From a bacterium (GTDB taxonomy: Bacteria; Campylobacterota; Campylobacteria; Campylobacterales; Sulfurimonadaceae): a stretch of 64,000 bases of DNA. Each line of letters opens with the position of its first letter. Within the stretch, counting starts at the first letter, position 1. This document shows, one piece after another, positions 1 to 10,089 of the stretch. Made by a program: the position numbers and the translations under genes. Where the stretch lies: contig JAHJJX010000008.1 in the NCBI GenBank assembly GCA_018822665.1, forward strand, positions 124,001-188,000, given 5' to 3'. Under the pieces are notes generated by a model. That model saw nothing but the letters and a program-made list of their open reading frames with translations. It searched no databases and was not told where the DNA came from.

Positions 1-837
1 GTCGCCTTCTTGTGCTTCTTGGGAATCTATTGCATCTTGAGCGCAATGTTTTAAAAGATACAGCTCCGTCACATCATTAAAGGACATAATTTTATATACA
101 TTTTCTTGGGGAATATTTTTATACCCGACTATAAAATGTCTGGGGGAGTGTTTTTTGTCTCTCATTTTCACATGATAAATACTTTGCTCGCTCTGGCTTA
201 GCAAATCAAACCAATCTTTATCTTCTTTGCTGTACAAAAACTCTTCGTGTTCGAGAAATAAATTTCCCAATTCATTGTGTATGGTTAAAAAATCTTCAAT
301 ACTTTGCACACCAAAAAAATCTAAAAACATTTTATTTGCCAAAACCGGTATCTTACCTTTTAACATAACTATCATCGAAGTTTGATAATTAAAAATATTT
401 TCTAAATGTGTATAATAAAGCTTCTGCTGATTTTCTTCATTGAGTTTCATCATCGCAAGATTGAGCACTTGTGCGAGCTCAGATATATGAACCGGTTTTT
501 TCAAAAATCTAAAAACACCGACCTCAATAGCGTCTAAAAGAGTCTCTTTTTCATCATGTGCCGACATAAAAATAATTTTTGTTTCCGGTGCGGTTTGTAT
601 AATATGCCGACTCAATTCCATTGCATCGATATGCAGCATTTTTATATCTGTTATCACTATTTGAGGATGATACTTTTCAAAAAGTTCCAAAGCTTCTTTA
701 CCCTGTGTTGCAGAATAAACATTATGAAAAAACTTTCTAAGCAATTGTAAAACATTTGCCTTCAATACTTCATTGTCTTCGGCATAAAGAACACTAAAGT
801 CCTTTGCAAGCATTTGTAACTTTTTGAGTTCCGGCAT
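1..837 (-). CDS. Response regulator, receiver domain plus PAS-like region (partial, runs off the window start)
   Basis: Reading the minus strand from an ATG at 837 gives 279 open codons with no stop before the window edge, so the C-terminus is missing. Residues about 14-130 are a CheY-type receiver: an acidic AEDNE pocket, the phospho-acceptor Asp in VITDIKM, and the conserved Lys in FLKKP. The following stretch (about 150-275) looks like a PAS sensory domain, judged only from its general pattern. A ribosome site AAAGG lies nine bases upstream. It probably receives phosphate from a histidine kinase; the output may be a GGDEF/EAL or kinase domain outside the window, which cannot be told here. 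The gene is divergent from the cytochrome b561 gene. Confidence 0.8.
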   Translation of the reverse strand, partial: MPELKKLQMLAKDFSVLYAEDNEVLKANVLQLLRKFFHNVYSATQGKEALELFEKYHPQIVITDIKMLHIDAMELSRHIIQTAPETKIIFMSAHDEKETLLDAIEVGVFRFLKKPVHISELAQVLNLAMMKLNEENQQKLYYTHLENIFNYQTSMIVMLKGKIPVLANKMFLDFFGVQSIEDFLTIHNELGNLFLEHEEFLYSKEDKDWFDLLSQSEQSIYHVKMRDKKHSPRHFIVGYKNIPQENVYKIMSFNDVTELYLLKHCAQDAIDSQEAQEGD

Positions 838-901
838 GGGATAAAACCTTTATAAATACTTCTGATATGATATCATACACTATTTCTTTTAGAGGTAACC
901 A

Positions 902-1483
902 ATGAAATATTCACTCTCTTTTCGGATTTGGCACTGGCTCAACGCAACTGTTGTTTTTGGGCTTTTAGCAACTGTATTTTTACGAAAAACATTTCTTAGC
1001 TGGAGAGAAAACTCTGAAATACTCATGATGCAGCTTTCACAAATGAGCATAGAAATCACGGCAGAACAAGCGAAGGTTTTAGCAAAAGCAGTTCGCGCGG
1101 GCATGTGGGAATGGCATATTATTTTAGGATACGCGCTGGTTCTTTTAGTGTTTTTTAGAATCTATCTTTTTTTTAAAGACGCAAGCGTTAAAGAAAACTT
1201 CAACACTTTGTCTTTGCACAAAAAAGGAGTTCAATCCCTCTATTATCTGTTTTATGGAACCTTACTTTTTATGAGCATAAGCGGACTTCTTATCCATTTT
1301 CATCAGGAGTTGCAAATAAGCAAAGCCTTGGCGGAGGAGATAAAAGAGCTTCATGAATTTGTTTTTAATGCTATTATGATTTTTGTACCTCTGCATATAG
1401 CAGGAGTTATTATTGCTGAGAGCAAAGAGGAAAAGGGTCTTGTTTCGAGTATGATAAACGGAAAAACAAAAGAGAATTTTTAA
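902..1483 (+). CDS. Cytochrome b561-type membrane protein
   Basis: A 193-residue protein with four predicted membrane helices (about 10-27, 68-90, 112-132, 150-172) and His residues placed in them (H11 in RIWHWLN, the WEWH segment, LIHFH, PLHIAGV), as in the di-haem cytochrome b561 / Ni-Fe hydrogenase b-subunit family. These proteins pass electrons between the quinone pool and a periplasmic partner; no partner gene is adjacent. The start is supported by GAGG about nine bases upstream. Its 3' end overlaps the end of the convergent CitE-like gene by four bases. The stretch GMWEW is encoded by a near copy of the dispersed 11-base word (one extra G). Confidence 0.75.
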   Translation: MKYSLSFRIWHWLNATVVFGLLATVFLRKTFLSWRENSEILMMQLSQMSIEITAEQAKVLAKAVRAGMWEWHIILGYALVLLVFFRIYLFFKDASVKENFNTLSLHKKGVQSLYYLFYGTLLFMSISGLLIHFHQELQISKALAEEIKELHEFVFNAIMIFVPLHIAGVIIAESKEEKGLVSSMINGKTKENF

Positions 1484-2361
1484 CTCTTTTTTATTCCGTA
1501 GTTCTCTGCTCTGTTTAAAATCTCTTTGGCATGTGGAAGCATAGTAACCACCTCTGCCATTTTTCCATCTTGCGCAAAAACAGACTCTTTGCTTTTACAA
1601 ATCTGTCGTGCATGCGCAAGCTCTTTTTGCGTAACTTTATATACTTCATGCGTCAAATCTATCTGAGCCGGATGGATGATAGTTTTAGAAAAAAGACCCT
1701 CTTGCAAATCTCTTTGCACCTCTTTTAAAAAACCTTTCTCATCTTTAAAACACGGATAAACGCCGCCGCTCACGGCAAAACCTGCACTTTTAAAAGTGGC
1801 TATAAAATTTCCAAGTACATAAGAAGTTGCACAAATATCAAAAAGACTTCTCTCACAATCTCTTCGCATTCCAAGCACGCGCAGCATGTCTTCCAAACCA
1901 AAACGCACCAGTGGAATCCTTTCCTTGTGTTGAAGTAAAATATCTCTTAGTTCAAACAGTTTTACAGGATTGAAAAGTTCTTCCCCCTCTATGCTGGGCA
2001 TCATACAATACTGCGTGTCCCGTAATGCCTCAAAGTATTCACAAACATTTGAAAGTGAAAGTTTCGCAAGCACAAAACCATCCATCTTTTCAATGCTTCC
2101 GCATGCCAAAAGTTCTTTGAGAATTTCAACATTCCTAGGTCTTATAAACACTAAAAGTTTTGATTTTTCAAACCTTGGCAAAATCTCTGTTATTTGCTCC
2201 ATGGCATGTGGAAGTTGTTCCTGATGGATACCGTCTTCAGTATCTATCACGACACTTTTCAAGTTCTTATATTTCTTCCCGCTGAGAATAGCTTCCAAGT
2301 CTTTATGCGTACCGGGTACAAATAAAGTTGCACCAAGCTGTGTGTAGTCTATTGTTTTCAT
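1480..2361 (-). CDS. CitE-like protein, HpcH/HpaI aldolase/citrate lyase beta family
   Basis: The protein belongs to the TIM-barrel aldolase family that includes citrate lyase beta subunit and malyl-CoA lyase: LFVPGTHKD near the N-terminus, the metal-site region VVIDTEDGI, a conserved Arg in IRPRN, and GLEDM. The other citrate lyase subunits are absent, so a free-standing lyase/thioesterase acting on a CoA or free acid is likelier than citrate lyase. I chose the ATG at 2361 (MKTIDYTQLG) because the upstream ATG at 2400 would add a non-conserved 13-residue tail and overlap the divergent gene; neither has a strong ribosome site. The gene holds two exact copies of the dispersed word, read as LPHAK and LPHAM, and one near copy read as LACGS. 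Confidence 0.75.
   Translation of the reverse strand: MKTIDYTQLGATLFVPGTHKDLEAILSGKKYKNLKSVVIDTEDGIHQEQLPHAMEQITEILPRFEKSKLLVFIRPRNVEILKELLACGSIEKMDGFVLAKLSLSNVCEYFEALRDTQYCMMPSIEGEELFNPVKLFELRDILLQHKERIPLVRFGLEDMLRVLGMRRDCERSLFDICATSYVLGNFIATFKSAGFAVSGGVYPCFKDEKGFLKEVQRDLQEGLFSKTIIHPAQIDLTHEVYKVTQKELAHARQICKSKESVFAQDGKMAEVVTMLPHAKEILNRAENYGIKKS
1528..1538 (+). repeat. Exact copy of dispersed word GGCATGTGGAA
   Basis: Preceded by T. Lies inside the CitE-like gene, where the minus-strand reading gives LPHAK. Confidence 0.9.
2203..2213 (+). repeat. Exact copy of dispersed word GGCATGTGGAA
   Basis: Preceded by T. Second exact copy inside the CitE-like gene, read there as LPHAM. Confidence 0.9.
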
Positions 2362-2398
2362 AAGCAAGAGTATAGCAACTATCTTGTAAAATCGCTCC

Positions 2399-2641
2399 AT
2401 GAAAAAATTAATATTAATGACCCTCTCAACATTTTTATTGGCTGAAAATGTTGTGGTAGACGGACTTGAGCGTGCAATGGCGCAGTATAAAAGAGATGCT
2501 TGCGAGAAAGCAAAATCCAGGGCGAAAGAAAATTATGATGTTAAAGATATCAATGCCGAATGTACCTGTGAAAAAAGTGACTCACGTGAGTGGATGTGCT
2601 TTGTAAGGTTTAAACACCTGCCAAAAACAAGCGATAAATAA
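2399..2641 (+). CDS. Small secreted protein of unknown function
   Basis: An 80-residue protein with a short hydrophobic N-terminus (MKKLILMTLSTFLLA) that looks like a Sec signal peptide, followed by a charged, helical segment and three Cys in the mature part (DACEK, CTCEK, MCFV makes four in all). I do not recognise the family. The start codon sits on the opposite strand of the annotated upstream ATG of the CitE-like gene, so the two genes are tightly divergent with little room for separate promoters; TGTAAAAT just upstream could be a -10 element. It is convergent with the oxygenase gene, five bases away. Confidence 0.6.
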   Translation: MKKLILMTLSTFLLAENVVVDGLERAMAQYKRDACEKAKSRAKENYDVKDINAECTCEKSDSREWMCFVRFKHLPKTSDK

Positions 2642-2645
2642 TACT

Positions 2646-3281
2646 CTAAAGCGCGCTTAGAGCTTCAACGGGCAAAGGTATTCCGACTCTTTTGTCCACC
2701 CTGAACCATCCTGCTATGGAGTATCTCTTCTTTTTAGCAGCTAACACTTCATGCGGAAATTTATCACTTAAAAATACCACTAAAGTGTCGGCATGTGGAA
2801 CGACTGTTTTTAAATAGCTGTTGTTTTCATTGTAGATAACGAGTTCTCCCCCGTCTCCCTCCACCCAATTTTCATTTAAATAATACACCGTTGTGACAAC
2901 ACGGTTTTTAAAACCGGCGAATGCGTCCAAATGTGTTTCATAAAAAGCGCCCTCTTCATACACTGCAAAATGTGATTCATAATACGTCAGTCCAAGAAAA
3001 AGTTCTCTGTTGAGATACTCCTGCAAACCTTTTGTAAAATCCAAAAATTCGCTTTGAATTCCGCCGTTATCATAATCGAGCCAATGAATTTTATCTCTTC
3101 TTCTTTTGCTGTCGATGTGGACGTTTGGAGCGTTTGATATCCCCGCTCTTTTGAAACGTTTGATTTTTTTGGCCGTATTTAAAAGTTTATGAGAGAAGTG
3201 TTGATTGATGGCATGTGGAATAACAATGTATCCATCACGAACCAAGGCATCGGTAATTTGTTCATAGAATTCTTGGCGCAT
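2646..3281 (-). CDS. 2OG-Fe(II) oxygenase, prolyl 4-hydroxylase-like
   Basis: The C-terminal half carries the jelly-roll dioxygenase signature: YETHLDAF supplies the HxD iron pair, DKFPHEVLA supplies the distal His, and KKKRYSIAGWFR supplies the Arg that binds 2-oxoglutarate. The family (P4Hc-type) hydroxylates proteins or small molecules in the cytoplasm; the substrate is not predictable here. Length (211 residues) is normal for single-domain bacterial members. Two exact copies of the dispersed word fall in it, read as VPHAD and IPHAI; the latter is at the variable N-terminal part, the former close to the catalytic core. Confidence 0.85.
   Translation of the reverse strand: MRQEFYEQITDALVRDGYIVIPHAINQHFSHKLLNTAKKIKRFKRAGISNAPNVHIDSKRRRDKIHWLDYDNGGIQSEFLDFTKGLQEYLNRELFLGLTYYESHFAVYEEGAFYETHLDAFAGFKNRVVTTVYYLNENWVEGDGGELVIYNENNSYLKTVVPHADTLVVFLSDKFPHEVLAAKKKRYSIAGWFRVDKRVGIPLPVEALSAL
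2790..2800 (+). repeat. Exact copy of dispersed word GGCATGTGGAA
   Basis: Preceded by C. Inside the 2OG-Fe(II) oxygenase gene, read there as VPHAD. Confidence 0.9.
3210..3220 (+). repeat. Exact copy of dispersed word GGCATGTGGAA
   Basis: Preceded by T. Inside the 2OG-Fe(II) oxygenase gene near its start, read there as IPHAI. Confidence 0.9.
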
Positions 3282-3356
3282 AGTTTTGCCTGATTTTAAG
3301 TAGCGAATTGTAGCTTAGTTTTGCAGTTTGTGATGTAAAAAATTATAAAAAATGAG

Positions 3357-3375
3357 CAGCAGAAAAATTCTGCTG
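3357..3375 (-). terminator. Rho-independent terminator after nifU
   Basis: Perfect eight-base stem CAGCAGAA/TTCTGCTG with a three-base loop, starting six bases after the nifU stop codon. On the minus strand it is followed by a T-rich run (CTCATTTTTTATAATTTTTT). Confidence 0.85.
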
Positions 3376-3380
3376 TTTCA

Positions 3381-4355
3381 TTAAATAGGTAAAACGCGGA
3401 TTCTTGAAGAAAGCTTCTCTTTAAGCGTGGATTCAATCGCATAAAGCGTGCCTGTCGATGAAGATGCACAGCCGTTACACGCGCCTAAATATCGAATATA
3501 CACATCTATATACTCATCTCCGACTTTCACATCGATAACTTCCATATTTCCACCGTCCATTACTAGAAATTGGCGAATATTTTCATCTACGATTGCGTCG
3601 ATAGCTTTGATTTTCTGAACTAAAGTCATTGTTTCAAAATTGCCTGTCGTACCGGCATCGGCAGCAGCTTTCATCTTCTCTTCATCCATCTCTCGGCGCG
3701 TGTCCGCTAAAATATCTACAAGGTAGTATTCTCTGGATTCATGTCCTCCCGGCTTAATACAAGATTTACAAAAACCGCCTGCTTTTGTATAGTCTGTTAT
3801 TTGCTCAATCGTTTTTAAATCATTGAGTCTGATAACCTCTTGCAAAGTTGTTAAACTTACACGGGCACACTCACAAACAATAATTTCTTCTTCAAAAGTA
3901 GCCGCATCCACGCCCATATAAAGCCCTGCTGCTTTTTTGATAACGTCATACGCCATAACAGAACAATGCATTTTTTGAGGCGGAACAGCCGGAACATCAG
4001 GGGTGTCACGAAGCGCCATCTCCACATCAATATTGGTAATTTTCACCGCTTCTTGCACTGTTTTACCGATACAAAGTTCAGTCATAACATCCGAAGATGC
4101 GATAGCCGTACCGCAACCGAAACTCTTAAATTTTGAATTTACGATGGTGTCGTTTGCAGGGTCAATTTCCCAGTAAAGACGAACCGCATCCCCGCAGCTC
4201 TCTGCACCAAAGTCGGCAACAATCAATTTATGACCGCGCGCCTCTGCGTCAGCTTCAAAGATTTCACCCTGATGCTGAGGATTATTCATAAGAGTTGTAA
4301 CTTTATTTGAATAAGCATCCCATAAAGATGCTCCTAACATATCTGCTTTTGCCAT
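3381..4355 (-). CDS. nifU: NifU Fe-S cluster scaffold protein
   Basis: Full-length three-part NifU (324 residues). The N-terminal IscU-like scaffold has its three Cys in ESCGDAV, FGCGTA and MHCSVM. The middle part is a BFD-like [2Fe-2S] domain (VCECARVS with GGFCKSCIKPGG). The C-terminal NFU domain carries CNGC in YLGACNGCASS. Together with NifS it builds Fe-S clusters for the whole cell; in Campylobacterota the NIF pair replaces ISC and SUF as the housekeeping machinery. It lies 80 bases downstream of nifS on the same strand, so co-transcription is likely, and ends in a clear terminator. Confidence 0.96.
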   Translation of the reverse strand: MAKADMLGASLWDAYSNKVTTLMNNPQHQGEIFEADAEARGHKLIVADFGAESCGDAVRLYWEIDPANDTIVNSKFKSFGCGTAIASSDVMTELCIGKTVQEAVKITNIDVEMALRDTPDVPAVPPQKMHCSVMAYDVIKKAAGLYMGVDAATFEEEIIVCECARVSLTTLQEVIRLNDLKTIEQITDYTKAGGFCKSCIKPGGHESREYYLVDILADTRREMDEEKMKAAADAGTTGNFETMTLVQKIKAIDAIVDENIRQFLVMDGGNMEVIDVKVGDEYIDVYIRYLGACNGCASSSTGTLYAIESTLKEKLSSRIRVLPI

Positions 4356-4435
4356 AATATTCTCCTCTGTTTTCTTATTTATCTATTTCATATTTTTTAC
4401 ACGTTTGAAGCCGAAACTTCGCTTAGAATTTTTTA

Positions 4436-5653
<1,218 letters not shown>

Positions 5654-5810
5654 TTACCTTTTTCATAAGATAACTCAATACCCTAATTTTAAATCAGACA
5701 GTTTTTGTCTTGTTTTACTTTTGACATAATAATAGCTTTGATATTTGATAATGCTTAAACTAATCTGACTTAGTATGAGATTTAAGAATTAAAGAAGTAT
5801 ATAAAAAGGG

Positions 5811-5816
5811 TATAAT
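5811..5816 (+). promoter_or_regulatory. Predicted -10 box for the 5846 gene
   Basis: TATAAT preceded by GGG, thirty bases before the start codon, in an AT-rich upstream region without a clear -35, which is usual for sigma-70 promoters in Campylobacterota. Confidence 0.6.
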
Positions 5817-5845
5817 TGCGCATATATAAGCTATGAAGGTAAATC

Positions 5846-6355
5846 ATGTGCAATTTTAACAAACAAAACGACGAGACAAAAGCTTTAATTCATTTATTTA
5901 TGAAAAAATCAGCAGAGACAATTGGGGGAGCAAACTTTCTTTTGGGTTTATCCGAGGCGCTAAGAGCGCATAAACCGCATCCGCTCATAACAAGCAAGTG
6001 TGAAATTAAATCCGATAATGCAACGATAAAATGGAATAAAGTTATTTTCAAAGATAAACTGATGGCATTGGAAGAGGTTTTGCTTATTCACAAAAGTTCG
6101 GAAAATCCGGATTTTAATGTTTTAGACATTATCAATGAGCAAAAGAAAAAACGTGTCATTAATATGGTGAGAGCTTTGGCTCCGGTAGATTTCATTGTCA
6201 AACCAAAAGATCCGAAAAATGGCGGCGGATTTGAGTTTAAAATTTTTGAAACCATAGATTTTGAAAAAAACTATGTAAAAATAAACCCTCTTTTCATGGC
6301 ACTCTTTTTCTGCTCGGCTGATTTTACAAAAAGAGCTTTAAAGTACGAGATTTAA
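5846..6355 (+). CDS. Conserved-looking protein of unknown function
   Basis: A 169-residue soluble protein without signal peptide or membrane helix. It is mixed alpha/beta with a Lys-rich stretch about residues 95-130 (NEQKKKRVINMV, VKPKDPKNGGGFEFK). I do not recognise a family. A good -10 box and a ribosome site (GAAGG) precede the ATG. It sits alone between nifS (divergent) and leuC (same strand, with its own promoter), so context gives no strong hint of function. Confidence 0.6.
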   Translation: MCNFNKQNDETKALIHLFMKKSAETIGGANFLLGLSEALRAHKPHPLITSKCEIKSDNATIKWNKVIFKDKLMALEEVLLIHKSSENPDFNVLDIINEQKKKRVINMVRALAPVDFIVKPKDPKNGGGFEFKIFETIDFEKNYVKINPLFMALFFCSADFTKRALKYEI

Positions 6356-6404
6356 ATAAAACTTTTATATCTTTTCTCTCTTTTAACTTTAAACCATCAA
6401 ATGG

Positions 6405-6410
6405 TATAAT
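6405..6410 (+). promoter_or_regulatory. Predicted -10 box for leuC
   Basis: TATAAT in ATGGTATAATCG, about forty bases upstream of the leuC start codon. Confidence 0.6.
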
Positions 6411-6451
6411 CGCAAAATTATTTAAAGTCTAAAACATATAAAAGGTTCATT

Positions 6452-7711
6452 ATGGGACAAACTATAACTGAAAAAATATTTTCCGAGCATGTCGGCAAGC
6501 CTGTTTTTGCGGGTGAAATTATCCGCTCAAACATCGATATGGTTATTGGAAATGATATAACTACCCCTATCTCTATCAAAGCTTTTGAAGACAGCGGTGC
6601 GACTCGACTGAAAAATCCGGATGGCTTTTCTATCGTGCTTGACCACTTTATCCCTGCAAAAGACATAGCCTCTGCCAATCAAGCAAGAATCAGCCGTGAC
6701 TTTGCAAAAAAGTATAAACTTAAAAACTTTTTTGATGAAAAAGATATGGGAATAGAACACGCTCTTTTGCCTGAAAAAGGGCTTATTGTTCCGGGTGATG
6801 TTATCATCGGCGCAGATTCACATACCTGCACGCATGGTGCTTTGGGGGCGTTTTCAACCGGCATGGGTTCAACCGACTTGGCATTTGCCATGATAACAGG
6901 AGGAAACTGGTTTAAAGTTCCTGAATCTATAAAAGTAAATCTTAGCGGAAAACCGGGGAAATATACAACAGGTAAAGATATCATCCTAGAAATTATCCGT
7001 CTTATCGGCGTGGATGGAGCTTTATATAAAACCTTAGAATTTGTCGGCAGCACAGTTGAGCATTTAACGATGGATGACAGATTTTCTATGTGCAATATGG
7101 CTATTGAAGCCGGAGCAAAAAGTGGAATCGTTGCGTATGATGCAACGACAAAAGAGTTTCTTGCAGATAAAAATTTAGCGAGAGAACCTAAAATTCACTA
7201 CTCAGATGAAGATGCTGTATACGACACGATTTTAAATATCAACGTAGCAGAACTTGACCCTGTTATCGCGTATCCATTCTTGCCGTCCAACGGACATAGT
7301 GTTGTTCAGGCCCAAAAAGATAAAATCAAAATTGACCAGGCATTCATCGGAAGCTGTACAAATGGCAGACTCAGTGACTTAAAAGTTGCGGCCGAAATAC
7401 TCAAGGGGCATAAAGTTCACGAGGATGTCAGGTTAATCGTTACTCCGGGAACACAAATGATTCTAAGAGAAGCAAATAAACTTGGCTATATCGATACCAT
7501 TGTAGATGCAGGCGGAGTTGTCAGCAACCCTACTTGCGGAGCATGTCTTGGCGGATATATGGGTATTTTAGGCGATAATGAAGTAGCCGTTTCAACAACC
7601 AACCGTAACTTTGTAGGTCGTATGGGCTCACGCTCATCCAAGGTTTATTTAGCAAATTCTGCCGTAGCTGCTATATCGGCTATCACCGGATACATCACCG
7701 ATCCAAGATAG
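6452..7711 (+). CDS. leuC: 3-isopropylmalate dehydratase large subunit
   Basis: An aconitase-superfamily protein of 419 residues, the shorter LeuC/homoaconitase-like type. It isomerises 2- and 3-isopropylmalate in leucine synthesis with a [4Fe-4S] cluster. Signatures: GADSHTCTHGALGAFSTGMG with the first cluster Cys, FIGSCTNGR, and NPTCGACLGGYMG with the last two cluster Cys. The small subunit leuD is not next to it, so the partner must be elsewhere. A hairpin follows the stop codon, consistent with a single-gene transcript. Confidence 0.93.
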   Translation: MGQTITEKIFSEHVGKPVFAGEIIRSNIDMVIGNDITTPISIKAFEDSGATRLKNPDGFSIVLDHFIPAKDIASANQARISRDFAKKYKLKNFFDEKDMGIEHALLPEKGLIVPGDVIIGADSHTCTHGALGAFSTGMGSTDLAFAMITGGNWFKVPESIKVNLSGKPGKYTTGKDIILEIIRLIGVDGALYKTLEFVGSTVEHLTMDDRFSMCNMAIEAGAKSGIVAYDATTKEFLADKNLAREPKIHYSDEDAVYDTILNINVAELDPVIAYPFLPSNGHSVVQAQKDKIKIDQAFIGSCTNGRLSDLKVAAEILKGHKVHEDVRLIVTPGTQMILREANKLGYIDTIVDAGGVVSNPTCGACLGGYMGILGDNEVAVSTTNRNFVGRMGSRSSKVYLANSAVAAISAITGYITDPR

Positions 7712-7714
7712 CAA

Positions 7715-7733
7715 AGTGTGACTGAGTCACACT
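7715..7733 (+). terminator. Hairpin after leuC, probable terminator
   Basis: Perfect eight-base stem AGTGTGAC/GTCACACT with loop TGA, four bases after the leuC stop, followed by an A/T-rich stretch rather than a clean T run. Confidence 0.6.
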
Positions 7734-7796
7734 AAATAAACATTATTTTTAGATAAAGTTCCAAAATAATTCTACTAAACAAAAAAGGAATCAACC

Positions 7797-8957
7797 ATGA
7801 AAAAAATACTTTTAATTCCTGCGCTTATGCTAGGGGCGAGTGCTCTAATGGCAGCGCAATACGACTATGAGTTTACACCTGTTGCCGGTTATGTTATCAA
7901 TGAAAATAACATCGGTCTTCGTAATCAAAACGCATTGGGTGCAGAGCTTCAGTTTAACAATCTTGGAACAACGCTTAACCCGGAATTATCGGTTTTATAT
8001 TCACCTGCAGAATATGATTCAAAAATCAAAACAGATATGTTGCGCATAGCATTAAACGGTGTATATGAATACCAAAAGTTAGGTTTTTTAATTCCTCTTG
8101 CCAAAGTGGGTATCGGTTACGAAACTATGGAAAAACATGAAGCGGGAAATCTTGACAGCCCTTTCTTTGATGCAGGATTAGGAGTTAAAGTGCCATTTAC
8201 GGATAATGTAGCTTTAAAACTTGAAGCTGTATATATGGCTAAGTACAACTCAAAAAGATGGGATAGCAATCTTGCAGCATTAGCCGGTATCAATTTTGCA
8301 TTTGGCTCAAATACGAAAGATGAAGAAGCGCGAAGAGCAGCAGCGCTAGTAGCTGAAGAAAAAGCAAAAAGAGATGCTCAAGCAGCAGCAGAAAAAGCGA
8401 AAAAAGATGCAGAAGAAAAAGCTGCAGCCGAAGCAGCAGCGAAAAAAGCAGCTGAAGAAAAAGCAAAAAGAGATGCTCAAGCGGCGGCAGCGGCGGCAGC
8501 AGCGGCAGCTTTAGCAATTGCAAACGGAGATGACGACAAAGACGGCGTTAAAAATTCAGCGGATGAATGTAAAAATACTCCTACCGGATATGCCGTAAAC
8601 GCAAAAGGTTGCGTAAAAGAGATTAACTTGCACGTTAATTTTAAAAATGGCTCGTATGAAGTAGATGCTTCTTCTAGACTAAACGTAAAAGCATTTGCAA
8701 AATTCTTAGTAAACAGTTCTGCATATAACGCGAAAATCCTTGGCTACACAGACAGTGTCGGCAGTGAAGCAAACAATAAAAGTCTTTCACAAAAACGTGC
8801 GGATGTTGTAAAATATATGATTACTCAAGAAGGTGTTGCAGCACACAGAGTTATTGCCGAGGGAATGGGTGAAATGAATCCGGTAGCTTCAAATGAAAGC
8901 AAAGAGGGTCGTGCTCAAAACAGACGTATAGAAGCGATACTTATCAAAACAAAATGA
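7797..8957 (+). CDS. OmpA-family outer membrane protein
   Basis: A 386-residue protein with a signal peptide (cleavage near ALMAAQ), a beta-barrel (about 20-170), an Ala/Lys/Glu-rich coiled-coil linker (about 175-240), a calcium-binding thrombospondin type 3-like repeat ([18 protein letters not shown]), and a C-terminal OmpA peptidoglycan-binding domain (LGYTDSVGS...LSQKRADVV...[10 protein letters not shown]). It tethers the outer membrane to the cell wall and may act as a porin. The linker contains a long in-frame DNA repeat. The stop codon overlaps the mobA start (ATGA), a surprising coupling of unrelated functions; a separate mobA promoter could lie within this gene. Confidence 0.9.
   Translation: MKKILLIPALMLGASALMAAQYDYEFTPVAGYVINENNIGLRNQNALGAELQFNNLGTTLNPELSVLYSPAEYDSKIKTDMLRIALNGVYEYQKLGFLIPLAKVGIGYETMEKHEAGNLDSPFFDAGLGVKVPFTDNVALKLEAVYMAKYNSKRWDSNLAALAGINFAFGSNTKDEEARRAAALVAEEKAKRDAQAAAEKAKKDAEEKAAAEAAAKKAAEEKAKRDAQAAAAAAAAAALAIANGDDDKDGVKNSADECKNTPTGYAVNAKGCVKEINLHVNFKNGSYEVDASSRLNVKAFAKFLVNSSAYNAKILGYTDSVGSEANNKSLSQKRADVVKYMITQEGVAAHRVIAEGMGEMNPVASNESKEGRAQNRRIEAILIKTK
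8351..8482 (+). repeat. In-frame 33-base direct repeat in the OmpA linker
   Basis: Positions 8351-8383 and 8450-8482 are identical and 99 bases apart, so both are in frame and encode an [11 protein letters not shown] unit. Loss or gain by slippage would change linker length without a frameshift. Confidence 0.85.
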
Positions 8958-9526
8958 TACAAATCCCTTGCGTCATCTTTGCCGGTGGCAAAAGCAGCCG
9001 AATGGGAGAAGACAAAGCTCTTCTTCCTTTTGGCAAATTTAAAACGCTTACGCAATTTCAACTCTCAAAATTAAATAAAATCTTTCGGACAGTCTATGTT
9101 TCATGCAAAAACAAAAGCAAATTTGATTTTGAAGCAAATTTTATAGAAGATCTTCCAAGTGATTCAGTTTTTGCTCCTACTGCTGGATTTGCAGCAATTT
9201 TTGAAGAATTAAAAGAAGAAAGTTTTTTTGCCATAAGTGTTGACTCACCGTTTATAAGCATAACGGAAATAGAAAAAATCATCTCTAACGATACCAAAAA
9301 CTCTGATGCCACAATAGCAAAGACGGCATGTGGAATCCAGCCAATGTGTGGAATATACCACCGTTCACTTCAAGATGAATTTTTACGTATGCTCAAAGAC
9401 GACAACCATAAACTGGGCTTTTTATTAAAAACCCATACAACGAATTTTGTATTTTTTGAGGATGAAAAACCATTTCTAAACCTGAACCATCCGCATGAAT
9501 ATAAAGAAGCGCTCACCCTTCTTTAA
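8954..9526 (+). CDS. mobA: Molybdenum cofactor guanylyltransferase MobA
   Basis: A nucleotidyltransferase of 190 residues with the diagnostic N-terminal loop [18 protein letters not shown] that binds GTP and molybdopterin, and a VDSPF motif for the metal site. It makes the bis-MGD form of the cofactor used by DMSO-reductase-family enzymes, of which this window encodes three catalytic subunits (16109, 46577, 57818). It starts within the ompA-like stop codon. An exact copy of the dispersed word is read in frame as TACGI. Confidence 0.93.
   Translation: MIQIPCVIFAGGKSSRMGEDKALLPFGKFKTLTQFQLSKLNKIFRTVYVSCKNKSKFDFEANFIEDLPSDSVFAPTAGFAAIFEELKEESFFAISVDSPFISITEIEKIISNDTKNSDATIAKTACGIQPMCGIYHRSLQDEFLRMLKDDNHKLGFLLKTHTTNFVFFEDEKPFLNLNHPHEYKEALTLL
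9325..9335 (+). repeat. Exact copy of dispersed word GGCATGTGGAA
   Basis: Preceded by C. Inside mobA, read as TACGI; a degenerate second copy (ATGTGTGGAA) follows 10 bases downstream. Confidence 0.9.
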
Positions 9527-9586
9527 TCCATTTTATTTCCCCCTCAATTACACTCTACTCCATAAACTTAATTATTTTACTTCTGC

Positions 9587-9592
9587 TATAAT
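9587..9592 (+). promoter_or_regulatory. Predicted -10 box for moaC
   Basis: TATAAT preceded by TGC (extended -10 style), 27 bases before the moaC ATG. Confidence 0.6.
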
Positions 9593-9618
9593 AATAAAAA
9601 TACAACAAAGAAAATATT

Positions 9619-10089
9619 ATGAAATTAACACATCTAGACGATAATCAAAGACCTAAAATGGTTGATGTGTCGGACAAAAATCAAACGACGAGAGTTGCGG
9701 TTGCAAGCGGAATAATACAAATGAGCCAAGATGCGTATGATGCTATTGTAACTGAAAAAACAAAAAAAGGGCCGGTGCTTCAAACAGCGGTTATTGCAGC
9801 AATTATGGGATGCAAAAAAACGAGTGACCTTATACCTATGTGTCATCCTCTCAACCTAAGCGGCATCAACTGCGATGTTGAAGAGTTGCCGGAACTTCCA
9901 GGTTTTAAACTGAGCGTTAGCGCAAAGTTAACCGGACAAACAGGAGTAGAGATGGAAGCCTTAACCGGAACAAGTATAGGACTGCTCACAATCTATGACA
10001 TGGTAAAAGCAATAGACAAAGGGATGATAATTCAAAATATACAGTTAGAGGAAAAATCAGGAGGCAAAAGTGGAGATTTTAAACGATAG
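9619..10089 (+). CDS. moaC: Cyclic pyranopterin monophosphate synthase MoaC
   Basis: A 156-residue enzyme of the first stage of molybdopterin synthesis, converting the MoaA product to cyclic pyranopterin monophosphate. Signatures: [14 protein letters not shown] and [24 protein letters not shown], spanning the active site, plus a C-terminal EKSGGKSG loop. It has its own -10 box and overlaps the next gene by 20 bases. With mobA it suggests a small molybdenum cofactor locus facing the molybdenum oxidoreductase operon. Confidence 0.96.
   Translation: MKLTHLDDNQRPKMVDVSDKNQTTRVAVASGIIQMSQDAYDAIVTEKTKKGPVLQTAVIAAIMGCKKTSDLIPMCHPLNLSGINCDVEELPELPGFKLSVSAKLTGQTGVEMEALTGTSIGLLTIYDMVKAIDKGMIIQNIQLEEKSGGKSGDFKR

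Noticed and set aside
1100-1111. GGCATGTGGGAA in the cytochrome b561 gene as a word copy
   Set aside because: It has one inserted base; it encodes GMWE with a Trp in a conserved His-containing segment, so it may be coincidence and was not counted.
8290-8523. Leu-rich ORF on the minus strand opposite the OmpA linker
   Set aside because: It is the complement of the Ala/Lys/Glu-rich repeat of the OmpA-like gene and has no ribosome site; a shadow frame.
8954-9526. The ompA-mobA overlap as evidence for a functional link
   Set aside because: A four-base ATGA overlap is common in compact genomes, and mobA may have its own promoter; no shared biology is apparent.
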